Assembly (NCBI GenBank): GCA_902729315.2
Contig: LR746275.1
Location: 3,612,001 to 3,676,000, forward strand
DNA from: Spirodela intermedia
Lineage: Eukaryota; Streptophyta; Magnoliopsida; Alismatales; Araceae
DNA length: 64,000 nt
Reading direction: 5' to 3'
The notes under the pieces were generated by a model that saw only the letters and a program-made list of their open reading frames with translations, did not search any database and was not told the DNA's origin. A program made the translations under genes and the position numbers. Within the stretch, counting starts at the first letter, position 1. The number at the start of each line of letters is the position of its first letter. This document shows, one piece after another, positions 10,766 to 22,353 of the stretch.

Positions 10766-12423
10766 AGGCTTATGAAAAAACTTTGGCGTTATAAATGTAT
10801 CGTGCCCATGCAGTCTTTCGCTTGACATTTCCGAATGCTAGTGTATTTCATCTATCTTGGCACTGTAGAGAAGGCTCTGCTATTCTATTTTGGGATTCGG
10901 GTTCGTCTGTAGCCACTTTTTTAAATTTTCAACTTGCTACTTCCATCAAACTGGACGGCAGCAGATGTCATGTGACCACGACTTCATTTCGTTCGGCTCA
11001 TTTCTCACTTTGCTTGCTGTGGAGATGTGCCTTCATCACTCCTTCCTCAGCAACAGATTTCCCACTGCGCAAAGTATTCCGGTCAATTTTTTCTCCACCC
11101 TGGAGTGTCCGGAGTGTCTGAGTTTCTATTGCTTGAGAGCTGAAGCAGCAACTATGGTAGGTTCTAGTCTTTTTTCTTCAGTTTTCATTCTTTCTTTACA
11201 TTATTCAGCATGATAATGCTATTTATTTAATGTCTAGCCGAGTCGTTCAACATGCTAGTAAAGATACATGCTTTCTTGTCTGATCATGATCAGGTTGCTT
11301 GCACAAGCTCTTCCCATTGGGAAACTATGGCAATATGTGTCCCTCATCCGATTGTCCACTTTGAAGCCATCAGTTATTATTTCCATGGTACGATCAAGTT
11401 CTTGGTTTCCAAATGCTATCTGCTTTTGTATCATTTTGTGTTTCTGGTGCAGATGGGTGTGTTGGGTCTTGAGTGAATCTTGTTTATTTCGTATTTTCTT
11501 GGCACCTGGAGCAATGAACTGCAGATGATCCACCAGAATTATTGCTCAAAGCATTGACTATTGACGTTCAGATAATTCGTCACCCTCTCCTTCCACTGTC
11601 TGTTTCACTCCTTTCTTTCCCCTTCAGGAAAAGCTTGCAGAGAAGTAGGGCTGGTCTTGTTTAGTGGTAAGTGGTGCGTTCTTTGGGGGATGCTTCGAAT
11701 GGCTCTTCTAGTTACTGGGCAGAGGAAACAATGGCCGAACTTGGAGAAGGAGATGGATTTTGATGGGGTACTTCGTATCTGAATGAAACGGGTGATGGAG
11801 TGGCAAGCTCATTGTCCGAGTGGAATGCATTCTGTGAATGGCTAGCCTTCAATATTATCTGGGGATGGAATGGGAATGTCATTTTCAATAATATCTGCTT
11901 GCAGCCTCCTGCGGTCCTAAGCAATCTACCCACCCATTATAAGCGGAATGCATTCTGAGAAAGGTCTCATATATCCGAATGAAATGGGTGCAGCTGCTAG
12001 CTCATTACCTATGTTCTATTTTTTTATATTTTTATATATACGAGTTACAGTGTTTCCATTCACAGTTAAAATGTGCTTGCAGGCCCCTTCAGTGCTAAGA
12101 AAACTACTCGTTCTTATATCTTAGCGCTCTATGAATGAAACACTGCAAATCCCGTCTAGAACACTGCAAGACCAAATCCCTCTTGGGTCAGGTCTTCTGA
12201 ATTGGCCTTCTCCATACCTAATGGGCAGTTGCCACGTGTCACATGATATTTGATTATATCTCCTGATCTTTGTTTATATCTCCTAGGAGCAATCAGATTT
12301 TGATTCATGAATATGAAGTACTGCCATCGCTCTCTTTCATCTACTATGTTACATGCGTATGAAGGTCTTCTTCTGACGTGGTTAGGCACCCTTCTGAGCG
12401 AGCCATGGGTTCGGGTCCAAGCG
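10766..12423. other. Spacer between ALY and the carboxypeptidase gene (convergent 3' ends)
   Basis: Two + strand and - strand genes end here. No coding frame is convincing. It holds a diverged direct duplication (11776-12125, listed separately). Confidence 0.5.
11776..12125. repeat. Diverged direct duplication, period about 196 bases
   Basis: Two copies begin with tatcygaatgaaaygggtg (11776 and 11972). Both later contain tgcttgcag, then a segment with ctaag(c/a)aa and cta-c-c-ttata. The copies differ at many places and by indels, so the duplication is old. It lies between two convergent gene ends. Confidence 0.6.
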
Positions 12424-15400
12424 CTACATGGCGGCGGCTGCAGGCTCGCCATCCCCTTCGAGTAGGGTTCCCTTCATCCACCTCTTCAGCATCTCCAGCG
12501 CCGCCTTGGGCTGGTCCATCGGAACCATGTGGCCAGCGTCGTGTACCTGACAGAAGAAGAGGTGGCCTTGTGATGAGCAAAGCCAGCAGGTGGACTTTTT
12601 GAGGGTTAGCTAGAAGTCCATTGGGTGCAGGACTAAAGTGAACCATCCTCCGTCATCCCTGGCTCATTTGTCGGTAGAGTCAATCCAACCAAAGTGTGAA
12701 GAGAAGCGAAGGAATCTCACCTTGAGGAAGGTGAGTGAGCCGTAGGTTTTCATCCTGCCGGCCTCTTTGCCATCCACGTTGAATGATACATTCCGAGCCT
12801 CCGCGAACGCCGGTTGACCTGACCATTCCATGGAGTCGACCCACCTGTAGTTCCCTGTGAGACAGATTCGGTCCACATGGGTCAATTTTGTCGGATTTTT
12901 TTATCACACGCAGCCACCGATTTTAAGAACATTCGAGATAATAAGAACATAAAAAGTCAACGAATAGTACAAGGAGGCATAGTCTCGTAAAACACTAGAA
13001 TTCAGGATCATCGGAGCGGAAGCAGAAATGGTTATTTAATTTTTTTGTAATGAAATAACAATTTATTTGAATTGAAATAAATTATCTCATCCCAAGAAAA
13101 AAAAAAAAGCAATTCGCAAAAAACGTGTATGAAGATTTCATCCTGGGGTAGAATACCAAGAAGGAAGCTACTAATAAGGGTAGAGAAACGGAGGATTTAC
13201 CTAACCAGTTGCATATGAGATCATATTCTCCAGCGTAGACCAGAAGCTTGATGTTATCCTCGATTAGGGCAGGAATGCCCACTTCCAGGTTCTTCATCCA
13301 GTCTGTGAGCATGGCCTCATAAACGACGGGGCTGCAAGACACAAATTTCCTCTCGCCAACTCCGAGCGCGCCCCTCACAGGCTTCAGATTCAGAAACTTA
13401 TCCATGTTCGAGAAGTCGTAGCAGAGGTTTCCCTCACATTTCTTTCTGACATCATAATACTGCAAAGCGAACCCACAGATGCCGGAAGAGATATGAGCGC
13501 AGGAACAGCGCAGGCGACGGCGCTCTAAATCTTCCGGTGGAGGAGGGAAACTTACATTTATGTCTCCGGCAGTGAGTAGAATAGAGTTGAAAATCGAGTT
13601 GCAGATGAACAAGGAAGCAAGACATCCAAGCGCTCCAGAAGAACCTGGCCGAGTTGAATGGCAGTTCAGGCAATTCATATAGTAGAAATTCTGTCCACCC
13701 TTTTTAAAAGACTAAAAATCCTTCGAACATGTGAGAAACGGCAAGAAAATTTTATATTACCGCAAAATTTTGTTGCCAATTCGCATACAGGTACGATCTT
13801 GTTGATTCTATTGTACTCGTCCTGCTTGATTATACCCATCTCCAGTGCGTAATCAGGATATGCTCTGTACTGGATTCCTGGATTTGTGAGTCCATTACCA
13901 ATCGCAAAGCCCTGTAGGCAAGAACGAAGAAATTAAAATTTACAGCATTTAATGAGAGAATTTTGGCGTTACCAACAATACATGGTCAACCTGGACCACA
14001 CGTTGACTTGTTAACCTCTTGGTTCAGTAGTGGGTGAATCTCATACTCAAACTGGTCTTGTTCTAGTTAGATTATGCTAGTTGGGTCACCATACCAGCCT
14101 AGATTATCTGCACTCCAAAAACCATGCTCAAACTGCCTACCTTTAGATTTATGTGCAGACGTTGATTTTCTTTATTTCCTCTATGGATCCTTTCCGCAAC
14201 AGCTGGTATATAGTGGCCTGCATATGATTCTCCAGTCACATAGAATTCATTTTTTGAGTAGCCTGGATGTGCTTCAAAAAAAGCCTGGGAATCAAGGGGA
14301 AACAAAATAATCAGGTGGGGTTGGGGGGGGGGGGGGGTTGAATTGAGGCTATTAGGCGAGAAAAATATGCAAGGAAATTCAATAATGATGAAAGAATGAT
14401 CTATTAATTTCCATTTACCTGCAGAAAATCAAAAATATCATCTCCAACCCCTTTTTCATTATATCGAAGATCTCTTACGTCTGTGCTGTAACTGAACCCA
14501 GTTCCTGTCGGCTGGTCTACAAATATAATGTTGGATGCCTGAAAGAATCACTCGACCCATAAGCATTAGATCAGACAAAATGTGCTTAATTATTTCAAAG
14601 GATAGTCTACAAATATAATCTTGGATGCCTGAAAGAATCACCCGATCCATAAGCATTAGATCATCCAAAATATGCCTACCTATTTCAAAGGATATCGTAG
14701 AATGTATTACTACCTACAAGAACATGTAACGATTGACAAAAGCATTTTAGCAGCATTATATTTCCCCTAAAAAAATGATTCAAGCAGTATTTTTCCCTCT
14801 AGGTCTAAGACGAAAAAAGAAAATAAAACCTAGCAGATAATAAATTTTCAGCCATCCCAATCTGCACCTTGTCCCATCCGTAATCGTTCCAGATAAGAGA
14901 CATGTTGTCCGCAATACTGAAAGGGCCGTTTTCATAAAACAGGGCCAATTCACTGCTGCATCCTGGACCTCCAGTCAACCAAAGAACAACAGGATCATCA
15001 CGTCTCCCACGCGATTCAAAGAAAAAATAGAACATTCTGCAAGATAAAATAACTTATCTCAGTAAAAGAACAGGAAAAACAGTTCATCTATCCAATTTTA
15101 TACAGTTGAAGCATTCAGATAGTATATTTAAATTGAATTATCTGAAGCCAGTACTAAAAGGGGAATATTGGAGCTCCCGTAGATGGATCCGAAGACCCAC
15201 AATTAAGTTAAAGAATAAGGCCATAGAAATCAATAAAGCCTTCGTGGTATTTGGATGTCAGCAACAGAATTTTTCAGTAAATATCTCGATAAGCAACGAT
15301 GATTTAAGTTTTTAATTTCTATTGGTGGAATTTTAGATCGAAGGGTAAATATCATACTTCCTGATCTACCCAACATAATTCAGTTTCCCGATCTGAGAAT

Positions 15401-15522
15401 AGATCAAAGTCAAGTTACTGTTTAATTGAAGTAAAATAAAATCCTATAAGATTATTCCCACAGTGGCGAAAACATCAGTATTCGATGTTTCACATAAACT
15501 ACCACTGGTAAATAAATACATG

Positions 15523-15613
<91 letters not shown>

Positions 15614-15999
15614 ATGGCTATATAAGGAAGTAATTTTATGGGCAACATCCACGGACCAGAGATAATTTACCTAGCAGCATGGGTGTGCTCAAGACGGTAG
15701 TACCCCGCGTGGTGTCCGAGGTCCTCGATCGAGTTGCTTGATCCACTCACCCCCAGTATCTCCAGGTTCAGCTTCTTCTCAACAAGTCGAGGGCCACCGG
15801 TATCCGCCTCCACCTCCGTTTCGACTTCTCCAGCATCGGGAAGGAGATTGAGGCCCCTGATGAGATCCACGGCCAACCTCCGCGAGGAGGAAGCAAATCC
15901 ATCGCGAAACCTGGAGTTCGCACTGGAAGAAGAGAAAGAGAAGAAGAGAGAGAGGCAGATCAGGAAGAACCGCACCGCCGGAGGACTTCGACTACCCAT
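12424..15999 (-). CDS. Serine carboxypeptidase III-like (SCPL48/49 type)
   Basis: Secreted or vacuolar serine carboxypeptidase (S10 family). Nine exons, complement of 15671-15999, 14868-15036, 14419-14538, 14141-14284, 13761-13911, 13556-13644, 13201-13459, 12721-12854 and 12424-12546 (TAG); 505 residues, usual for the family. The N-terminal hydrophobic signal FFLICLSLFFSF is followed by a propeptide. Substrate-binding motif WLTGGPGCSSELALFYENGP, nucleophile in GESYAGHY (about Ser226), Asp in YAGEYDLICNW (about 414) and His in VHDAGHMVPMDQP (about 471) form an intact triad. The start at 15999 is the first ATG in frame; no upstream ATG exists before a non-ATG codon run. A 90-base tandem duplication overlaps the start of the third coding exon. 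SCPL48/49 is favoured over acyltransferase-type SCPLs because of the long propeptide and the YYDVRKKCEGNLCYDFSNM segment. Confidence 0.95.
14515..14694 (-). repeat. 90-base tandem duplication across a splice acceptor
   Basis: Copy A is 14515-14604 and copy B 14605-14694, both running from gtctacaaatataat to ttcaaaggata, with about ten mismatches. Copy A supplies the real acceptor and first 24 bases of the exon 14419-14538; copy B carries a duplicate acceptor at 14629-14631. Confidence 0.93.
15526..15612. repeat. (GA)n microsatellite
   Basis: An almost pure GA run of about 43 units in the first intron of the carboxypeptidase gene, reading as (CT)n on the coding strand, 56 bases from the donor side of exon 1. 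Confidence 0.97.
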
Positions 16000-16726
16000 G
16001 CCGGCGTTGGGACTTCGGTCGGCCACTTCGCTTGGGAACGGTTATTTGTACTTGAGAGGAGGAACCCACAGGAGGATACGTGGCGCTATCCCCATCGAAA
16101 GCGTTCACCACAGTGTCAACCAATGTAAGATCACCAGCTGTCAAATGCCAAGTGGCTTCGCCCCGAGGTCAACCTCACTGATGATTGCACGTCTCGCCAC
16201 CCGAGGTTGACGTTCCTGCCGTGCGATGGGTGACATACGAAGGTCCACGGGCGACTTTATTTCTCATTTTCCTGGCAATTGAAGGGCATTTGATGAAACA
16301 AATAATAAACAAAACTCACATTTATAGCAATTTCCTCGCGAAATATTATTTCGTAGCTTGGCGTTCCCATTAACGGCCCAGATCCCATTCGTTGGGGTTT
16401 TTTTCTTGTTTATTAGGCCTATTATATAAAATGGGCCCATTCATGGCCCAAACCAAATACCGGGCCAACCACCAGCTATCTGGACCGCCAAACAGCTGAT
16501 AAATGGAGACTATGCAAGATTTATTTATTTATACCCATTTAACATAATTAAAAACCCTTATCAGGATTTACAAACTTCTCTCTCTCTCTATCTCTTCTAC
16601 AGACAGACCACTCCATTGGGCCATAATGGGCCGATATGGGATTTGAAATAAGGCCCGTTGGCGATCATATTGGGCTACATGATATTGGGCCAAATCCAGT
16701 TCCACGTAAAAAAGCCCAAGACGCTG
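16000..16726. other. Carboxypeptidase promoter region with TGGGCC motifs
   Basis: Lies upstream of the - strand carboxypeptidase and downstream of the - strand ACR gene. Between about 16,370 and 16,720 there are many TGGGCY/RGCCCA motifs (site II-like), for example aatgggcccattcatggcccaa and cattgggccataatgggcc. No coding frame was seen. Confidence 0.5.
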
Positions 16727-19017
16727 TCACTGGGGCCAGCCCATCAAGGTGCTCCTCACAGCCTCCACAACTCGTCTTCTTCCTCGGTCATTCGACATGG
16801 AAACCTCGCCGGCCTCGTCGAGCAGGAATCTGTACACCTCCCACTGCCTCCCCATCGCCGACTGACGGCCAATCTCAGCCTGCAATTCAAAACCATTGAG
16901 GATCATATAAAGAGGAGGATCAAGGAGGATCTAGGAGGAGGAGGAAGATGAAGATTCATACGGAGAAGATGCAGATGCCGAACATTTTGAGGGCGAGGGT
17001 AACGTCGTAGAAGACGCGGGGGCGGCCCTTGCCGGAGAGCTCGACGGGGTTGACGACCAGGAGCTCGGCGTCGGGGCCGCGGCTGGCGATCGTCACGCGC
17101 AGCGGGTGGAGCATCTCGACGGCGAGGCGGGAGCACAGAGAGCGCTGCTCCTCAAGGTCCACGATCTTCTTCCCGTCGCTCCGCTGGACGAAGAGGTCGA
17201 TCTCGCGGAATCCCTCCATGTCCGATAGGAATCGGTCGTAGGCGATCTGCAGAGGAGGAAGGAAGAAGAAGGCACAAAGAAATCGCTGAGTGAGCACTCC
17301 AGATCCATATCTGCATCTTCATCGTCATGCCTGGATTCATGGCTGAGAAACATAACCAAAAATGCTATTGATTATGGTTTTCATCAAAGGCATCTCAAGC
17401 ATCGAGATATTTCACATTCAGAATGTCCCTTCCGTTGACCTATTCTCTGCCGACCCATAAGCATCCGGCAATCTACAGCATCAACCCCCTCGGTCGCCAT
17501 GTTGTTCAAAAGATGCAGGTCGAGACGGAGGGGGAAGGCTCACCTGGATGTTGCAGTCCTTCAAGGTCCTCAAGATATCGTAGAGGAGCCCCTTCTGATT
17601 TACGCAGTGGATATGGAGCAGGGTGTAGGCGGGGCTCAATGAATTGTCCACTGTGATGACGGTCTGCTTCAGCTTCCTCACATCCGGGATCGGCTCGGGC
17701 CTGAACAGCTCTTCAGCAACGGCTGGAGAAAGAGAGGAGAAGCACTGCTGGAAGGCTTCGTATTCTATCCCGGGGCATTGGATCTCGCACGGCTCGCACG
17801 ATTCTCCCAGCACTGCGTTCAACCGCTGGCAGGTCTCCTTCTTCCTACTTTTGGTATGCAGCAGCTCCCTGTGGTCAACGCCAACACCACCTGATTACTG
17901 AAAGAAGACAATGGATGAAGAAGGCAGGCGCCGGGGGGGGGGGGGTGTCTGCTTGCTCACCTGCCGTCTGTGATGAAGAAAAGGTCAACGACGCGGCCGC
18001 CAGGTGTCGTCGAGACCTTCACCCTCTGGATAGTGAACTCGAGCTCGCAGAGGACTCGGGTGACATCTGAGAGAGAGGCGAAGTGGAGCGAGTCAAACCA
18101 TCGGAATGAGAGAAGAAGCTGATGATCGAGATGAGAGATGGAAGGTCAGCTCACCGTGAAGCAGGTCCCTCCGGTCAACGCAGAGGATCTTCAAGAGGTA
18201 GACCTGGGGAGCCGCTGCATGGCGGCTGGTGGGCACATCGTAGAAGGGGATGAGAATGGAAGGGCACGTCGAGAGGAGGCGGGTCTTGAGGCTTCCCCAC
18301 TGAACGCTCCCAGCGTCGGCGCTGGGGAGGACCCAAAAGACGCAGTAGCACCACCTTCCATCGGTCGATACGTCTATCGTCAAAGCGGCGGCCATGGAAA
18401 AGCGAGACCCATAATTGAAGCAGAAAGAGGCATCATGCGTGGAAGATTTGAGCAAGAACAGGGCCCGGCCGAAGCTCGAAACCCATAAAAAAAACATGAG
18501 GATTCTCACATAAATTCACGAAACCCAAATCCGGGGAGACGATGGAGAATCCGCGGCGGAAATCAGAAGGAAGATTTTAATAAATTCATGATATTAGGGG
18601 GGTAACTCAAGAAAGAAAGAAAAAATTCCCATAGACCTCGGATTATTCGCCCATCGGCTAAAAAAACTGTTCAGAGGAAAGAGGAAAGAGGCCCAATCGA
18701 CCAGTGTCAAGGAAAACAGTATGATCGCAAGGGGTTGTGTAGAACAATGCCTGCTCAGAGAAACCCAGAGACCAGCAGTCGAATGAAGCAGCAGGGAAAC
18801 GAAGACGATGATGAGAGAGGAAGACCAGAAACGCGAAGGAGTGAAGAGAAGGGGCCTTCTCACCGCCTTTGGTGATCCGGAAACCAAAGTCGAGGATGAT
18901 CCAGCAGAAGTCGCAGCCCAGGCCAGTCCTGTCTGGACAGTTGACGGTGATCTTGCTCGGCTCGCCTGCCTTCTCAGTCACCCGTATCACGACGGCGTCC
19001 TCATTCCCGACACCCAT
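16727..19017 (-). CDS. ACT domain-containing protein ACR9/ACR10-like
   Basis: Protein of the plant ACT-repeat (ACR) family, thought to sense amino acids or act as regulators; no catalytic domain. Exons, complement: 18864-19017, 18155-18373, 17961-18066, 17544-17868, 16962-17246 and 16727-16879 (TGA); 413 residues, the length of Arabidopsis ACR9/10. ACT-type segments: ITVNCPDRTGLGCDFC near residue 25, LKILCVDRRDLLHDVTRVL near 110, and LLHIHCVNQKGLLYDILRTL near 255, followed by the C-terminal FGICIFSAEIGRQ segment. STDGRWCYCVFWV follows the first repeat, as in the family. The ATG at 19017 (MGVGNEDAVV) is the first in frame. The next gene cluster member, the GGTase-I beta subunit, is also near ACR9 in Arabidopsis, which favours ACR9 identity. 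Confidence 0.93.
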
Positions 19018-19631
19018 CGCCGCCGCCGCCACCGCCGCGTCGCTACTGCCGCCGCCTCGACTGCGCACCAAGAGCCGCCTCTACTGCCCTCCCATAAAGA
19101 AAAACAACGAGTATTGGCTGAACATGTGGTGAGTTTTGCTGTTGACAGCGCCGCACGTTGCAGTAATCGATTTGCTGGCGGCAAGGCCATCAAAACGGAC
19201 GGCCAGGGGGAGGTGGGTCTCAATCATGGCTATCCCACCTCTGAGATTGTGTCGGATTTCGTGGACCTGGCGGGTTTCATCGATCACCGTCTGACGCAGT
19301 CGCGTCACCATCTGATGGGTTTTTTTGTTTTTTTAACCTATTGATTTCAGTTCACTGAACTCGGCGGCCGCCGTGCTCCGTCGAGAACAACCAGCGCCGC
19401 CACTGCCGCCGCCATCAACCCACAAACAAAGCACGGCAAGACGATGGAAGACGAGAACACCCATGATTTTCTTTCCCAGAAATGAAAGTCAAAGTCGGTC
19501 TACATATTGCTCGAGGCGGCGATTGAACCCCTCCCCACCCGGGAGACGCGAGGTCAGCGTTGACCTCCCCCCTCCAAACCCTGCCATCTTTCACACCGCC
19601 TCAGCATCGCTCCATTTTCCCTCCTTCCTCA
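19018..19631. other. ACR promoter / UBC7 3' flank
   Basis: Upstream of the - strand ACR gene and downstream of the - strand UBC7 gene. It carries a GC-rich CCG/CGC leader near 19,020-19,060. Open frames here run on both strands but none shows a family motif or splice support. Confidence 0.45.
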
Positions 19632-22353
19632 TCATAGCATCTCCTGCGAGCGTCTCACGATGCGGCTCACCTTCTTCCGGAACTCGTCCCTCCTATCTCT
19701 CCATTCCTTCTGCAAGTCAACGAGCAGAACCCAGAGTCAGTCTCGGTCTATTCCGACGGAAGGAGTCGATGGTTAGACGGCGGAGATCACGGAGGGTTGA
19801 CTTCGACGTACTGCGGCTTCAACATTGGCAGGAGATTCGTCGTTGGGGCTCGAGAGCATCGAAATTATACTCAGCACTATACTCTCCACCTGCACATAGA
19901 ACATGATGATCATATAATAATCCACGGACGGAAAATAAATAAAATAATGTGGTAAAATGATTTAAATAATGGAAGGTGAAAAAGAAGACGACGGATCCCC
20001 GCCATCACATGTGCTCTTCCCGGCGGCTGAAAACGGTCCAGACCATGGCAGAGATGCTTGAAAGCCGAGCACAAGCAGCTGCACTCATCTGAACGGTGTC
20101 TGAAGAAGCAGGCAGATAAAGATCATGGAAGAGTACCGTGTGGACAGGAGTCCATCGCTCGCTCGCGAGCTCGTAGCCATTGGGGTCATCTCCTGGTGCA
20201 TGAAGGATCGATATGCAGACACGCCCATCGGGGTAGACTGCAATTGTTCGGAAAGGAATGGAAATGTTGAAGCTAATATCCCAGGAGAAGAAGAAGGTTC
20301 TATTCGATGAGATTAGCTTACCGTTTGGGTGCCACATGTCTGATGTGAATCTCACAGAAGGTGGGCTGTTGGGATAATTTGATGGGAAACTCATTATGGC
20401 ATTGAAGTAGCCTCCCTCGCTGCACTCGAACAGCAAGCAATCGGCGTCAATATCACGCGAAAACTTTGTTAAAAAGTAGCTTAACAACTGAGAAATTAGT
20501 ATCATCATGGCAGTCTGGAGTACAAAATTTAGAGGGAATGAAAGGAACTAAAAAAAAAAAGAAAAAAAAAAGGAAAAGGTGACCGGAAAATATTCAGAAA
20601 ATCTGAGGGTTCCCAGCAAATATTCAGCTTGTTCGAAAATGAACACTCGGCAGCCATCGAGTCGGTCCACGGTTTGGTAAAGAAAGCAAGTACTTCGGGA
20701 CCCATTGTACCCTAGGGCTCAGCTTTTTCCCCCCTGACGCCCAACTTAGAAAAGACTAATGATCATTCTGGTTCCTGCAGACAACCAGGAAGAAGACGGC
20801 AGACACAGCCATCTTCTGACCTGAGATGCATACCTTGTGTTTGCATTGTGCAGACTAACTACATTGACCGTGGTAATGGAGAAGTTATCACAGCCAGTTC
20901 ATCGTGGGAACTTAGAAAAAGAGCATTCACCGCTTATAGTCAAGAGAAAACGCCAGTTATGAAAGCCCTTTGGAGACAGGACCCTGAAACATGATCTGCT
21001 TGAATATTATGCTCGTGCAGCAGATCTCAGTAATACAGCTTATAGTCGAGACCGAATAACAGATTCCAGAGTGAACAGAAGTTTGTAGCTGGTGATTAAC
21101 GGAGTTCAGAGTCTAAATGCTATATATATATCCCATATTGTCCTGTTGACCTAGCCTCCTTGTAGTCATAATTCCTTCGAGAAGATCGACTCAGTGTGGT
21201 TGTGAAAATCATTGTGGTGCGTTTCGATCTTCTCTTAACCATCTCCCAAGGGGCGTAGGAGGGGGGGCTATGCTGCTTGCAGCGATTGGGTTAGGTCAGT
21301 TGCAGGAAATCGAAAGCACCTGGCGCCAAGGTTGCAGAAGGTGGGCCGAGAAGAAGTGCCTGAAGGCAAGGAGGCAATTAGACCCTCCACTAGGCTAATG
21401 TTTGTTGACGTAGGGTTGACCATTCCCCTTAGAGGAGGCAAGAATATGATATGCCCTTGAAGTTAGCGCTTAAGATAATCATTCCCCTCCTCTGTTAAGT
21501 AAGTATAAAAATGCACACTCTGATCGTTCCCTTCCAACAAAGTGGTATCAATGGCATTGCAGCTTGATTAGTCCTCTGTTTAATATTGTGAACAGCAGTA
21601 GTTTATCTACCATCGATAACCTTAGGGCTGCGGGCAAAGAAGAAATCATCAAATTTGCATATAAACATATAAAGAGTTATTTACAAGCAAAAAAAAAAAA
21701 AAAGGTGGGAGGGTTGTTGAGATAAAGAAGCCAGCTGAGGCGTGCCTATGTGAGTCGTCATATCAACCAACGGCGAGGGAAAAGAGAAAAAAGGAAAGGG
21801 ATCTTTGACATGATTCATGGTGTTAATCAAAGCATTTATTTTTTGAAAAGCAAGGCGGAAAAGAAAACCCTACGACCCCAGGAAACTTTAGCGGCCCGAA
21901 CATCGAAAGCCAGCCCCAATAGCAAGCTCCCACTGATGATTCCCCGTAATTCTAGACCCGGATTTCAACCAAAAATAAAATATAATTATAAGAAACCCCA
22001 ATCAAAAAGAAGATGCGGAGAAGAAAGAACAAACCCCCTGCGCGAGAAGGAACGATGCGAAGAAGAACACTCACTACAGCGTATCGGGAGGCCCTATGAT
22101 CGTGACGCTCCATTCGAAGATATTGCAGTCATCAACGAGGCCAGCTGAGAAGCCATCTACTGGATTTTTGGTTAGATCTGATAAAATAACATAAGAAACC
22201 ACAGATCGTCAGGGGAGATACCGGGAAACGTTTGCCTCCCCGCTTCGTTCCGAAAGAAAAACCCTAACCCGCACAAGAGACGATCGATTAAATCACCAGC
22301 GCACCTTTTAGCTGCTTCTGGAGCAGGAGGCTCGCTTGGCTCTGCGCCGCCAT
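19632..22353 (-). CDS. UBC7: Ubiquitin-conjugating enzyme E2, UBC7/UBE2G type
   Basis: E2 enzyme carrying ubiquitin as a thioester, of the ERAD-linked UBC7/13/14 group. Exons, complement: 22305-22353, 22075-22177, 20322-20419, 20137-20237, 19812-19889 and 19632-19709 (TGA); 168 residues, matching the family. Starts [16 protein letters not shown], then [13 protein letters not shown]. Signature [16 protein letters not shown] with HPN and active-site Cys near residue 91, followed by the acidic-loop insert [14 protein letters not shown] typical of this class. C-terminus [12 protein letters not shown]. Reading through the donor after TPVHT at 20137 gives an open frame with a false C-terminus; the correct exon is at 19812-19889 ([20 protein letters not shown]). 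Intron 2 is 1.65 kb and holds a possible LTR remnant. Confidence 0.96.
21144..21550 (+). mobile_element. Possible LTR remnant with primer-binding-like site in UBC7 intron 2
   Basis: A stretch of about 396 bases starts TGTTGAC (21144) and ends CCAACA (21539). It contains a TATA-like aagtataaaaatg near 21,501-21,513 and is followed after three bases by TGGTATCA (21543-21550), the first eight bases of the primer-binding site complementary to initiator tRNA-Met used by many plant LTR retrotransposons. No internal protein domains follow and no second LTR was found, so this would be a truncated copy. The evidence is only structural. Confidence 0.3.

Noticed and set aside
12344-12646. - strand 100-codon frame in the 3' exon of the carboxypeptidase
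   Set aside because: Wrong phase. The correct frame gives VHDAGHMVPMDQP and a TAG at 12424.
18808-19344. + strand 178-codon frame
   Set aside because: Antisense to the first ACR exon and its leader, with no motif.
20005-20508. E2-like frame of 167 codons ending in SRREEHM
   Set aside because: It reads through three introns of UBC7. The true exons are defined by splice sites and continue at 19812-19889 and 19632-19709.
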